Shown: positions 1-12,567 of the stretch, one piece after another
How positions within the stretch are numbered: position 1 is the stretch's first letter
Layout: every line of letters begins with the position of its first letter
Assembly (NCBI GenBank): GCA_032209605.1
Contig: JASFXZ010000055.1
Coordinates: 186,001 to 250,000 of the forward strand
Origin: Mactromeris polynyma
Lineage: Eukaryota > Mollusca > Bivalvia > Venerida > Mactridae
DNA length: 64,000 bases
Direction of reading: 5' to 3'
Translations under genes and position numbers: made by a program
The notes under the pieces: generated by a model
What the model was told of the DNA's origin: nothing
The model's database searches: none
What the model saw: only the letters and a program-made list of their open reading frames with translations

Positions 1-2574
1 ACATTTCTCAGTTTAAACAGAATATAAATACAAACATATGATCACATAAAGTTAATGTGTTAGATTTAAAACTTCTGATTCAAACATATGTTCTAGTTTA
101 AACCACTTACTGTTGTAATAATGTGTACACCTCCAAAGTCCGTTTAACGTAACACGCAGTGTGCAGTGTATGGATAATTCAGTGGGTAGGACAACATTGA
201 TTCCGGTTGTAATGTAACCTTCGATTTAATGGACCAGGGATATTTATTCTTCGTTACTTAGCAAACAAAACAGCTGGGTTGAAACTTGAACTTGGTTCAT
301 AGGATTGGGGGAGGGGGAAAGTAATAAGATAATATATAACGATAATCCTCGGCGGTATTACTGGGACAATAACAACCAAAATACAAACATTATACACGGA
401 ACATTCAAGCCTGATATATCCAGGACAACTGGTTCAGTACTCGGCAAGTTTTCATCAGACTTAGATTAGATAAACACAGTTTCTCCATGTGAATGGCTGG
501 TGCAGTTTATGTGTTAACAGATGGTCTAGGTTGTATCACCTTTTGAATGAATAGAGGATATCTGTGCACAGTTCTTCATTGTGCAACACGGCATTACAAT
601 ACACGCATACGTCTATAGAAATGTTCATGTGTAAGCGCGTCATGCAGACTTGTTCAGATATACAACTCAAATAATGTTTGGTATTTGGTCTTCAATTAAT
701 AATATTATTTTCCTTCGGCTTTCATCAACACACAAATGGCACTTTTTCATTTTCAAAATACGGACCCGGAGGACACGGGTAAAGAAATATTAACTATGTT
801 TCGCCTAATACTAAAAATAAATTTCTGAGAAACGAACTAGGACAGTTTCAAGGGAGCCAACTTCAATTATGTGTACAACGTACAAAGTGGTTATCTCCCT
901 TACCAGTGAAGCGTCGCCATTTTTAATTCACAAGATATATATATATACTTGTCAGTTGGTTGCGGATGATCAAGCTGGGACCAATATGTATATATTGATC
1001 CTAGGATCAAGTTAGTAATTATTGATAATTAATTCCAGGAAAACTGATTTGGTCAACTGGCCGCAAAATTGGCGTAAAACCCGATGAAAACAAACCAACA
1101 GTTCTGTACAAAAAACTCGTTCCATATACATGTAGTAAACGCTGATTTAACAACAAACATGTTTTGATTATCGTCGAGCGGGCATGTGATGGTATTGAAC
1201 AGGCGCGGATCCAGAAATTTCAGACTGGGGGATCAAACATGAGGACAAATGACAATTCCTTTTAGGGGGAATTTTTACAATATAGAAATGAAATGGTGGC
1301 TTCTGGTACATTTCGGAGTCTAAAATTTGAGGACTCATTCACGAGAATACCACAAGTATTATCTTGTTAAAAATGCAGAAAGACCAATTCATACAAGTAC
1401 CAATATGTTTTACCAATGTCCACTTATTGAGGATTGATCGTTAACAAAATTGACAGACGACATAAAATGCCACCCAAAGGTAAAGTTTTCGAAAACAAAA
1501 GAACCGTACACTAGTAATGAACAGTTATTGTAACTGGTTGAAATATTTAAACAACATTAATTTTGATGACGGCTGCGCGGCAGCGGAAAATTAAAGTTGA
1601 AAAAAAAATAAAATTGGTCTGATGTCAAATATCATTATTGTACCTTTACTAGTACATTTGAATTACACGAGAGCTCTTTTTAAACACACATTGGACCCCT
1701 TTAAACCGGACGAGCTCGGGACCGGACAAATTGTCAAATTTCCGGACTAAAGGGGTTTTAAGAACTGGACAAAATTTGGCACATTTTTTTTCAAATATTA
1801 TTATTTTTGTAAACAAAGACCTTGCTATATACAGAGAAGTTGGAACTTGGTCTGTAAACAGATTAATATTTTTTGTTTACGTGTTTGATACTACTAAAAT
1901 GGAGTGTAATGCTTTAGTTACATGTTTTTTGTACAAAAGAATGTAAATAACAAAATATCATTCAATTTCTTTTACGGCGATCTTTGATGCTTTGCATCAA
2001 TGATTTTCTTGTAAATTATAGTAACATATACACAACTCTGTAACATCATAAAGTTGTGTCTATTTATATTGACTATTTGTTGCTCTTGTAATCTCACTGA
2101 TATTATATAGTATGCCTTGTTGTATTCATTACTACTGTAAGATTTTCATACTCATGCTTTTTCGTGTATACATGAACTGAGCTTAGTAAAATAAACTTGT
2201 AAACTTGATATCGTGTGACACATACGGACCTACTTCACTGAGTCATTGTGCGCTGATATGGCTTCTGTTATTCTGGTCGTATGCGTTTGTTTGACACTAG
2301 TTGTTTCTGCGAATTTTGACCTTTTGTTCCAAATGTGTGATAAAACAACGCCAACAATAATTTTGATTGATCCTAATTACGACTTGAGCTCAGTAATTGC
2401 TGCTTGTGTTTTCATTTAGCACCAAGCAGACATATATTACTCAATTTTATATGGTGTATAAATTGTTAGATTTGCTATAGTTTGTTCCGTCTCTGACAAA
2501 ATCATAGCTAACATTGCTATGTTTGGTGATAATATATTAGACGTCTTCACTATCACTGTGTAGACAACGAACGC
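1..2574. other. Intergenic, no gene seen
   Basis: AT-rich DNA with no open frame of convincing composition on either strand. A short stretch at about 1199-1245 (GGCGCGGATCCAGAAATTT) resembles the end of a dispersed repeat whose relative is at 16.8-17.1 kb. An AATAAA lies near 2192, but no upstream coding frame can be tied to it. Confidence 0.6.
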
Positions 2575-2988
2575 ATGATTGTTCCAGGAACTATGAATTG
2601 GTTGTATAAGTGCGATCTGAGAACTGACCGCATGGACAATTTACTCTACCGTAGACTGTTAGACAATCAGGCAGATATAGTATTTATGAATCTCGGGGGA
2701 AATGATATCACGACCAGCTCAACACCGAACGAAATTGTTCAAAGAATTTGTAATATGGTTGATGATTTGTACGATTCAGGGGTCAAAAACGTCTTCATTG
2801 CGGAAATTTTGACAAGAGGTGACTTTTCAAAGTGCCCAGGCTTAACAAAGCAATGGTTTGACAAACAACGCTTCAAAATTAATAAAAAACTGGACTACCA
2901 CACAGACAAAGTGCATCTGAATAATACAAGTGGTATGAGGAAGTATCAATGCAAGATACAAAGTGTCCTGTGGGGCACAAAAAAATAG
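2575..2988 (+). pseudogene. Truncated SGNH/GDSL-hydrolase-like fragment
   Basis: The frame opens at a real ATG and runs 137 residues. It carries GGND in the context MNLGGNDIT (about residues 40-48), matching the GxND block III of SGNH esterases, and near the C-terminus DKVHLN, matching the block V D-x-x-H pair. The block I GDS nucleophile motif expected about 30-60 residues before GGND is not in this frame or obvious upstream, so the catalytic serine appears missing. SGNH domains of this kind occur both as host genes and in ORFs of some LINE retrotransposons. I read it as a 5'-truncated copy, possibly retroelement-derived. A missed upstream exon is the alternative. The pentamer array begins 116 bp after the stop. 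Confidence 0.5.
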
Positions 2989-3103
2989 CCTGTCCTTTTC
3001 AGGACAACTCAACGGTCCTTTTCAGGGCCATACACATTTTCCAGAAAGAATTCTAGATAATTGTCGCACGTTTTGGTTAATATTGGAAATTAATCCTGTC
3101 TAT

Positions 3104-3398
3104 TCTGTTCTGTTCTGTTCTGTTCTGTTCTGTTCTGTTCTGTTCTGTTCTGTTCTGTTCTGTTCTGTTCTGTTCTGTTCTGTTCTGTTCTGTTCTGTTC
3201 TGTTCTGTTCTGTTCTGTTCTGTTCTGTTCTGTTCTGTTCTGTTCTGTTCTGTTCTGTTCTGTTCTGTTCTGTTCTGTTCTGTTCTGTTCTGTTCTGTTC
3301 TGTTCTGTTCTGTTCTGTTCTGTTCTGTTCTGTTCTGTTCTGTTCTGTTCTGTTCTGTTCTGTTCTGTTCTGTTCTGTTCTGTTCTGTTCTGTTCTGT
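3104..3398. repeat. Pure pentanucleotide array (TTCTG)n, about 59 copies
   Basis: The 5-bp unit repeats without an interruption that I can see for about 295 bp. A 5-bp period in a triplet code cycles through all three frames, so both strands look open (repeats of SVLFC on plus, TEQNR on minus). These frames are artefacts of the repeat and not genes. The purity suggests a young or unstable array whose true length may differ from the assembly. Confidence 0.95.
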
Positions 3399-3898
3399 CA
3401 AAAATGGTAACATTTTACTTTTTATCTCACTTTATTACTTAATTTACCAATACCTAACTAAAAGTTTTAACTTATAACACTTTATAACACGCATTGTCTA
3501 CAGGTGCTATATACACTTGAATACCCGCGAAAACTTCTTGTCGCTAAACCTTCTTGTCTAATTCGAATGTATAGAGGTGGATTTTTACGCTGTCATAAGA
3601 GGATAACGCCGTGACGTCACACGCACCGGCTATAGAAATGTAAACATTGCTGGTGGGCAGAAAGTCGATATCCGGTTACAGCGCCATATTGTTTATAACG
3701 CTAATTCGCTTTATCTAAATTGTTAATTCTTTAAGTTATGATTCAGTCTTTCATAGTTGTTGGTTGTACACACAAGCGGGGAAAGGGTTTATGAGAGCAT
3801 GGCACAGAATTCCTAATGAGTAGAATTAAGATCGAAGGAAACAGTAGCTATCTGCCATTGACAGGAAAAACTGGACCCGTCGACTCATCAACCTATGT

Positions 3899-4205
3899 AA
3901 TGTCCGTCCCCTTATGTATACTATTATTAAGTGTGAATAAAAGTCATTTTAGGAAATATTTATGTACATAGGCAACTTTTATTTTGTCCAGAAAGAAAGA
4001 AAAATCAACTTCATAATTATTTTATACTACTGCAACTAAAAATACAAAGATTTGTCATCTTTTTTATAAAATAAGGATATTGTGTCTATTATTATCATCC
4101 AAAAGATTTTATAATATATGTCAGAAGTTCATATAGTAAACATTATTTCTTAAAATTGACAATTACAGTCTTTAAAGCAAATACTTAAGTGTGGGGACGG
4201 ACATT
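3899..4205. mobile_element. Small inverted-repeat element (MITE-like)
   Basis: AATGTCCGTCCCC at 3899-3911 is matched by its exact reverse complement at 4193-4205, enclosing about 280 bp of AT-rich non-coding DNA. The layout is that of a non-autonomous DNA transposon. No clear target duplication was identified. A consensus CRE palindrome (TGACGTCA) lies upstream at about 3612-3619 with no evident gene beside it. Confidence 0.45.
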
Positions 4206-5235
4206 TCAAGATAGGGACAGATAATAATTTACACTATTAGGATAATACGATTATTTCCGAAATCTTCAATAAATCCTGCAACACATACTTCTACAAATTC
4301 CAGAAATTATACGTATACGATAACATGATAAAAATCAGAAACAGAGGCTGAAACAAGGCCAGTATTGGGTTGGACAACTTATATAATGTTATGCAATAAA
4401 CAATAGTGTCCCCGGCGTGCACAATCTAGATATCAATCTTATTCAGCCCCCTTATCAGCATTTCACAGTGTCTGGCCCAGTGGGAGTCCAATATGCATCC
4501 AATCAGTTTTTTCTGTCACCATCAGACACATATATACAAATAAAGTTGAGAAGTGTCAATTATTTTTATATGCTGATGGACGGAAGTTTACCAATGGGTA
4601 ACGTCGTATAAAAACATTCAACTGGCTCCGTTTATGTTATGTTTTTGATATCCCGGTGGCGAGTGTTAACAAACTCAACTCCACACGTTTATGTTTTAGA
4701 CAGTTTTACTGTTTAAAGAACAGAACTGTAAACACAAATATCAGCATACAGCTGTCACAAATGTATGTGGGCGAATCTAAAAAACTTGCGATAAAAGCGA
4801 TAATACCTGATGTATAAAGGCAAACAAACACATCCGATTGTTGTGCATATGTTACAGAACTTGTGCATTGTAACTTTAATCGTGAAATCACCAATGTTCG
4901 ATTTGATATTCCCGCTTGACAAACTGTTTAACATGTGATTATGTGTATTTATTTATCTACCGCTATGTCTTAATATGTGTGTGTATGAATGACACTAAAA
5001 TAAATGCTGAATATGTTTTAATGCTAAATGTAAAATTAAGATAAGGTAAATAGACGCACAATTAAACATATCACGTTGTTGTCTTTGTTAGATATGTGTA
5101 CATGTTAACAATTACTATTGATGCATTTCACACATAACACATTATTTATGCACATACACATACAGAAAAGTCAAAGTCATATTAAAAAATTATTTTCGGA
5201 AAACTCGCACATTTCAACATTTTACATTGTTAGAA
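4206..5235. other. Intergenic, no gene seen
   Basis: AT-rich sequence with several short open frames of non-protein-like composition on both strands. No splice-supported exon or recognisable RNA gene was found. Confidence 0.5.
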
Positions 5236-5672
5236 AGCTGGGTGCATTATCTTTCATTTGGTACCAACTTTATCCACATAAATTGATTAATACGAATTCT
5301 AATACCCACCGCCGTGTTTTTCGAACCTAAACGAATTGAAAATAATTTGTCGTAAAATGTGCTCATTTTCAAAGTCACATTCTGATGCAGAAAATTCACT
5401 GATTTTTATTTTTTATTTTTGGAAGCCTTTGATCTGGTATCGATTTGATGCACATATGTAAAAATGAGAATTGAAATACCTACAGCCGTGTTTTTCGAAC
5501 CAAAACGGAAAAATTTTCAGAGTCTAATTTGAAAACCAAAACAACCTCTGATTTTCATTATTTTTATGTCGTGGGAAAGCTGGGAGCATTACCTTTCAAA
5601 TGATGCCAAATTTATTATTGTATGTCAAATATTAAAGAAATTAATGGCTACCGCCGTGTCTTTCATTCCATA
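5236..5672. repeat. Degenerate tandem repeat, about three units of 165-180 bp
   Basis: The phrase CGCCGTGTTTTTCGAACC or a close variant recurs near 5309, 5484 and 5652. Before each one there is a GGAAAGCTGGG(T/A)GCATTA-like or related segment followed by an AT-rich stretch. Unit spacing is about 175 then 168 bp, with strong divergence between units. This is either an old tandem array or repeated pieces of one dispersed element. No coding content seen. Confidence 0.55.
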
Positions 5673-5777
5673 TTAGTTGTATAGTACGGCGCCGCCGCCT
5701 TTTACCCTTTTGCCCACCAGCTAACTGCGCATGCGCGGAATCGGGTTGTTTTGTTTACAAACACGTTATCCCCTATA

Positions 5778-6200
5778 GGTACAGAAATTAATAATTTTGC
5801 AATATATTACTCGAAATAATCTATATAAACATATTTTCTTACATTTATATTCATAATTTATTCATGTTTTTTCTTGTCGCTTCTTGTCATTGGCCGTTTC
5901 TTGACACTGTCGATAATAGCCTAAAATTGCAAGATTTATGTTATATTAATTATTTTATTTTATAACCAAGAGGTTTAATATATATAAACATGTGTTAGTA
6001 CTTTGATAATCACACTTGAGTTATAAAATGCAATACTGTTACACATTCGTATTCTTGTCGCTAGTCAACTTCTACGGTATAGAGTTGTTTTTTTACGCGG
6101 TGATAAAAACTTTGTATAGCAGCATACACGGTGCAGAAATTAATAATTTTGCTATATGTCACTCGAAATAATCTAAATAAACATATTTTCTTACATGAAA
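5778..6200. repeat. Direct repeat pair, about 70 bp, spaced about 350 bp
   Basis: The segment beginning GCAGAAATTAATAATTTTGC at 6130 is a close copy of the one at 5779 (ACAGAAATTAATAATTTTGC), each running through CATATTTTCTTACAT. A TTCTTGTCGCT motif precedes the second copy (6052) and also occurs at 3535 and 5872, so a dispersed repeat family spans 3.5-6.2 kb. No gene seen. Confidence 0.55.
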
Positions 6201-8350
6201 ATAGATAAGTTAGAAAATGTAAAAAACATTTTTTGGTTACAAATGCAGATTTTGTCGCACCATGTAGATTGACTAAATAAGGTAACAAAATATTGAACAA
6301 TATTGTCCTATTAGTGATTAAAGGGAGACAACTTGTATTCAGTATAAAATCATTCAATAACACTTTCCAACATTGGACATCGCTTCAGAGAAAACAGGTG
6401 TTGTACGGTCAAATGCAGTTTTAATAATTTGTTATCCAAAAACAAAAAAAATATTACAAGTTGCAAGTAAAATGGCTAGTTTACTGCGAATGTTGTAAAA
6501 TTCAGCAAAATAAAAAATATTTTCATCGACAAGTATATCATTCCTTACCAAATTTGTTAAAAGTTTTTTAAATATATATTGAACATGTGTAATGCCGCTT
6601 TTATAATATCACAGTATGCTAAATTAATTATGTGATAATGTCAGTATAAAACATACTTATGGACAATATACAAGATGATAATAAGCAAATGCCATATGTA
6701 ATGTAGAATAAACAAATTCTTTTTAAATCATTAATAGTTACCAGTATACTTTACAAAGTCAGTCCGACAGACGGACAGTCAATACAATAAAACTTTACAA
6801 CATTGAATAATTGTAAACTAAAAAGCAGAATTCAGTTGCAGATGTATGTCCCTTCATGCATAGGTTTTTTTAATCAGTTACCAAATGAATCGTTAACTAT
6901 TGTTCATTATACAATAAAACCTCAATAATAGTTTGACTTCCCCTATTTTTGATATACTAAGATATATTGCTTATGAATTACATACATAATACTATTATCA
7001 AACCGTATTAAGTTCACTATTGCTACTTGCATTATAGCGATGTTAAAGCAAATCAAATGTAATGTTAACATTATCGCAGCAATTTTAGACAGCAGAATTG
7101 TAGACGCTGTATGTTCAACTCGTTTAATATAAAAAGCCGTATTTTGGAATTAATATATTCGTCTGCTCAAAAATAAGAATGGATGTTTCCTCAGTTATGG
7201 TTTGAATGTAGGTATAAGTACCTATGATTGTGCTACACGTCCCAACAGTCTTTGAATATTTATGTATACCAAGTATGTTGAATCTCGACTAATATTAGGC
7301 TAACAAAAAGGTAAATACATTACAAAGCCTACGTATATGCTTATACGTGTATATGCTTCAACACCAAACAATAATGTCTGTCATTAAACTAACAACATGT
7401 CATTCTGCAAATGCAAATTGTAATAAAACGTATGAAATTACAGTATATCGTAAAATAAAAGAGAATAATAAATATAAGTAATGTTTAAAAACAAATACAC
7501 ACGGGAGATCTAAAATATTTTACAAGCAACAACTCAGTAATGTACGAAGGTATTATTGATATTCCAATGCCTTATACATAGATTGCTTTTACGCGTTTAA
7601 ATAATTCATTACATGCACATATTAGGATTTGCAAACGCATTACGATTATTTTATGTTTCAGAGCTTTGACGCAGCTTCCATTAGTTAATGACTAATATAT
7701 AATGTGTATAAATCATGTCGAGCCAGCCAATTGTAAAGAGATGTAGAGATTACGGTAATGTAATTCTACAACGTGCATATCTAGTATATCCATTGTTAAG
7801 GCTCATCATGGTGAACACAAGTAATTTGAAAATGCCTCATTAAATGAGAGTGTTATGGCCCGGACAAAATGTTTTAGGCCCGCTTTTAACGTTTGACCTT
7901 TGAATATGACTTTTGATGTACGGACATTAGTCTTGCGTCAGGCACTCCTTTTCGTCATAGTGAACAATTGTGCAAAATATTTGAAAATCCCCCAAGTAAT
8001 GAAAGAGTAATGGCCCGGGCAAACCAAATCCAGACCGACGGACGTCCGCACGCACATACACCGAACCGCCATTGTGGCGACTATGTCTAGCTCATGCAAA
8101 CTGGTTCGACAATGAAATATTCATAATGAAATCCAATGACATTGAAACTGAGTTTTACGGACGTAAGCATTGTTTGAATGCAATATATATGTTCTACATC
8201 CATATTTACATCGACCTAATATTGTTATGTTAATACATGATGAAATGTTTTGCAGGATTGCGTTATTTCATCAGAAAGAGTTTCTCTATAGGAGACATTT
8301 ACAATATATCACATCATCCCAATGTATGGTTTACGTAAACATTGAAATTA
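6201..8350. other. Intergenic with a dispersed repeat at 7.84-8.10 kb
   Basis: No supported gene. The part at about 7840-8100 has a different composition (GC-richer, GTTATGGCCCGGACAAA and GTAATGGCCCGGGCAAA as a repeated phrase, then CGGACGTCCGCACGCACATA) typical of dispersed molluscan repeats. A fragment of the CAGTAAAACCTC element family occurs at about 6904-6935. Confidence 0.45.
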
Positions 8351-8410
8351 ATAACCACATACCTTCTTGACTCAGAATGAATAACCACATACCTTCTTGA
8401 CTCAGAATGA
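8351..8410. repeat. Exact 30-bp tandem duplication
   Basis: Positions 8351-8380 and 8381-8410 are identical (unit begins ATAACCACATACCTTCTTGA). A simple local duplication with no coding context. Confidence 0.9.
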
Positions 8411-8734
8411 TGTGCATGGTTTTACGATAAACTGATATTTTATCACTTCCTGGGGACAGTAAAAGTCTCAGAACAGTGTACAGCTCATTTATCAGTGCAT
8501 CGGTTTGTTGTGACATTCGCCAAGTACGTTGAACAGACGGATTGTCAATTCAAGACGGTAATCCAACTACCTAGTTGGGTTTACAATCCCGTCAACAATA
8601 CTTGATATTGTTTAAAATCGCATCGACCGTTATACGATCAATTGTTTTCGTATCCTACTCCCTCCTTCTGCTAATTTTCTCCTCTGATTAATATACATGT
8701 ATATGCTATATGCACCGGTCAATTGGCCTAACGA

Positions 8735-8870
8735 CCACCGTCGGTACCCTTGAAACCTGATCCTATTATTGAGGTGTTTTCAATATTGAGGTTGAATAAT
8801 GAACAAATTTGCGAAAATGTACTTGAAAATTGTGTTTTTAATTTTGATGAGGTGTACATATTTGACAAAA
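8735..8870. mobile_element. Degraded CAGTAAAACCTC-family element fragment
   Basis: Contains the internal phrases CCCTTGAAACCTGATCCTA, TTGAGGTTGAATAATGAA and CTTGAAAATTGTGTTTTTAA shared with the intact copy at 13164-13344. The TACAGTAAAACCT ends are not recognisable here. Confidence 0.5.
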
Positions 8871-11200
8871 ACCAAATGTTGAATAGGAATACACTGTATA
8901 AATCTCAACACGACTAACACTTTGAAGTTGAATAAATTTATTTCATAACTTTATGAAGTTACCTTATATTTTTTTTATTGCTTTTAATTAGGTTAAGAAA
9001 ATAGTGATCTTTTCATTAGAATAAATAAGAATGTCCGATTTTTCGAAAAAAATAATAAATTTGGGACAGAAAGTCAGAGGCGTGAATCGGCGTATGTATG
9101 ACGGTAGAGGCGTAAATCGGCGTATCTATGGAGTAAAGGTTTAAAACATATATTCAGATTCCACATTTGAATAATTTCTCAACAATTACAAATATCAAAA
9201 GGCATGTGCGACTTTATGTCCAGTAGACAAAAGTAAAAATGAATGAATAAATTTAAATGCACGTTGTAACAAAAATATGAAATCATGGCATTTTGATATA
9301 ATTAACTGTTCATACAAAAATGTTGATGATTTCTATTATTAATAATAGTTTATATATTAGAAATTTGTAGCATAAATTTATCAAAAGAGCACAATTTGAC
9401 TATATTTCTCCTTTTTTGATTATTTATTGATAAATACCTTTTAAGACTGATGAAAAATACTAATGAATTCACTCAAGTATATTTTCCCTCTGTAGCTTGT
9501 TTGCCTGTATACGCTGGTGATTACTTTACATGTATATTAATTAATAGAACAAATACCTAATTTTTGTGTGTGGAAATCAAAACTTTTTGATTGCATTTGC
9601 TGAAACTATTGATGAATATTATGTAAGTCAGTAACTAACTTTATACTTGTATATTTCTGCGAAATCAGAGCCAGAAATATCAAATTTGTGACAAATAATT
9701 TATACAATATTTATAAATGAAGACTTGTCCGATGTTATAAAACTTGAGATTGTTCTAAAATCGTGTTTTGTGTGTTTCCTTCGATTAATTATGTTGTTAG
9801 AATCAATCACACAGTAATTGCTATACAACATAATTAAGTAACCTGTAAAATTACTGAAACATTTAACAAAATATTTATTTGACAAAATACTGATAACTGA
9901 TCTCAAGTTTAAATGTCGGGCCATGGTTATTGATGGATTGCAGATTCACATTTAAATTAAAGCAACAAATAAAAATGATTGGAAACATAATAGAGAAAAT
10001 TAACACTAATATATATACATAAACTCTATGTATTGATGAAAAATGTTGGATTTAGATTTGAATGATTATTATACCAGGTTGTCTCCTGTGTTTGAGTAAG
10101 ACATATTATCCTATCATGCCTGAGCATGTGCAATTAACTTAGATAAAATTGAGACAAGAAAGTTGACTCATTTCGATAGAAATGATCTTGCAAGATTTAA
10201 TGTAAGTTTATACAAAACAATATCTTTGATTTGACCTTGATCATAAAAGTGATTGATTGATTTTTTGTCCTCTTGATATTGATATTGTTCAATCAAAATT
10301 AATGATTGCTTTTGTATCCTTTTAAGTATATATCTGGAAAATGTTATTTAGATGATGTATATTTTCTTGTAATTATAATTAAATCAATGTTCAAGTGTGG
10401 GTATTTTGATGGTTTCATTTATACATGTATTTGTATTCAAAATCAGGTTTTAATCACATATTCATTTTTATTACAGATATGGAATGAATCTCATCAAAAT
10501 TGGTGCAAATTGTCATGAATGAGGGTTATATATTTGAATGTTAAATAACAAAAAGTGACTTATTAGATGTGAATGTGTTCCAACATGGACACAATACTTT
10601 TGTGTTAGAAAATAGACAATTTATGTACTTTTCATTTTGAAGTCTAATCAATAGTGAGTATATAGTGTTTGTTTGGTCCATAAAAGACCATGGTCCGTAG
10701 AAGTGACCGGATATGATTTGTTCCTTCTTGTTCTTATTTATTACCATCTTAACTATAATCACCCACTGACATCCATCACTGATCTATTCTCTAATTGCTC
10801 CATCACCTGTGGGTTTGAGTTCATCTTTTTGATAGATCAATACAACCTATTAATTGGTTGCTTCTTCATTCGATGAAGATTTTGTACTGACTACATGGCT
10901 TATTCTATGGTTGTAAGCACTAACCTACAGTTGATGACAGCAGTTAAACCTGATAGTCAGTTGCCAGTTACGGCTGCATGGATAGTCGAGTAGTTGTGGT
11001 CAAGTAGGGCATGACTTGAGTCCCCTGTTGTCAAAGGGGCTACCTAACTGTGAACTTCCACCACATCTAAAACAGGCTAGATAACTCTTACTTTAAAACA
11101 ATGCCAATTGAAAGCAGGGGAGATTACTACAATTATCAATGACAACCAAGCAAGGTACAGTTATGTACCCTGTTTATAACATAGCCACCTTTTTAAATTA
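8871..11200. other. Intergenic, no gene seen
   Basis: AT-rich. A 30-bp-period duplication (AGAGGCGT(G/A)AATCGGCGTAT) lies at 9076-9130. A short palindromic phrase GGTCCATAAAAGACCATGG lies near 10676. Several open frames of 60-75 codons have non-protein-like composition and no splice support. Confidence 0.45.
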
Positions 11201-11204
11201 GAGT

Positions 11205-11510
11205 AATGTCCCTTAATTTCAAAATTGAGGCGAAGTAAGATGAGTGACGACCCCTGATATCAAAATGGCTGCCATGCTACATAGAGTTATGCCCCTGTAC
11301 ATAAAAAAATGGCCGCCATTTTGAAATAAGGGGAGGTTACTTTTGCTTGTGTATCCGCCATTTTGAAAGAAGGGACACTACCGTGGTTCAAAATGGCGAC
11401 AATGCTACATAGAGTTATGCCCCTGGTTATAAAATGGCGGCCATATCAAATAGAGTAATGTCCCTTTATTTTGAAATGGAGGCAAATCAAGATGAGTGAT
11501 GTACACAAAC
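11205..11510. repeat. Repeat rich in ATGGCGGC / GCCATTTTGA motifs
   Basis: Two related blocks share GCTACATAGAGTTATGCCCC (11277 and 11404) and TAGAGTAATGTCCCTT (about 11200 and 11452). In between, variants of AAAATGGCGGCCAT and its complement occur at least six times. The motif core resembles YY1 sites, but the repeat structure is a sufficient explanation. It lies about 1 kb beyond the NUDT16 stop codon. Confidence 0.5.
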
Positions 11511-12567
11511 TGTTCCCACAATTTAACACACCAACAATCAATATTGTCTGCAATATAAACACAATAATATTTAGTGCCCATGTAAACAAAGAGCTGACAA
11601 TGTTTTATTCCAATAGTTAACAATCTGTACATTTTTAGAGAAAAGTTCTTCAGAGTTTTTTGTTCTTATTAAAATTGTATTCAATCAAACAATGTGTACT
11701 AAAATTACTGTTAAAATAATTATGCTGATTTGTTGAGATGCAAGTCCAATATCTTCAAGGAAGACATAAAAATAACAGTAATAAATAGAATGTACATATA
11801 GTATATTTTATTCTAATTGACTGAAGCAAGATCAAAAATGAGTTTGAGCATGGAGACTGACCTCAGGATCTGTAACCTCAGATTCAGGACCCACTTCATT
11901 AAATACTTCATCTAAAACTCAATTATTCAACATATGTATACATAATATTTCTACTCAGAAATTTAATAGTTTGTCAAGAAAGTATGTACAGTGTATATGT
12001 TAAAAGTGGAACCATTATACATATTGGTCCCATGTCTAAATATATTAATAATAATGTTTCAATAATCTGTGAAATTGGTCCCTAAACACACAACATTGTA
12101 CAATGTATTTATTTATGCCTGGGTCCAACGTTACCAATGTAGAACTGAGGTTGAAGACAAGTCTCAGAGAGCAGCCTTCCTATTGGTCAACTTTTAGAAT
12201 TTCTTCAGAAACAACCAATCAGATGAGTGTATCCAGACACTGGTCTCTAAACCAATTAGAGATCTGTTCCCTCTCTACAACAACTCCCTCTCTACAACAA
12301 ACACTCTGTCTGTCTCCATCAAATGTCGCTCAAGAGAGGAACCACTGTATAATGCATAAACTAGTATCAACTCCATATAGATGACTATCTATGACTATTG
12401 CTATTAAAAACAGAAATTTATGAGATATTTACTACATGTAGAACACATGAACTGGTAACAATTTTGTATTTTCTTGTCATTCTCTTTGTAGCCAAGAATT
12501 ACACAGATAAATTGGTATTACATCCCATTGTAGCTCTGAACTCTTCAGCTAAATTTGTATTTTATCA

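Noticed and set aside
2963..3442. Long open frames on both strands through the TTCTG array
   Set aside because: A pentamer without stop-forming combinations is open in every frame. The pentapeptide repeats carry no coding evidence.
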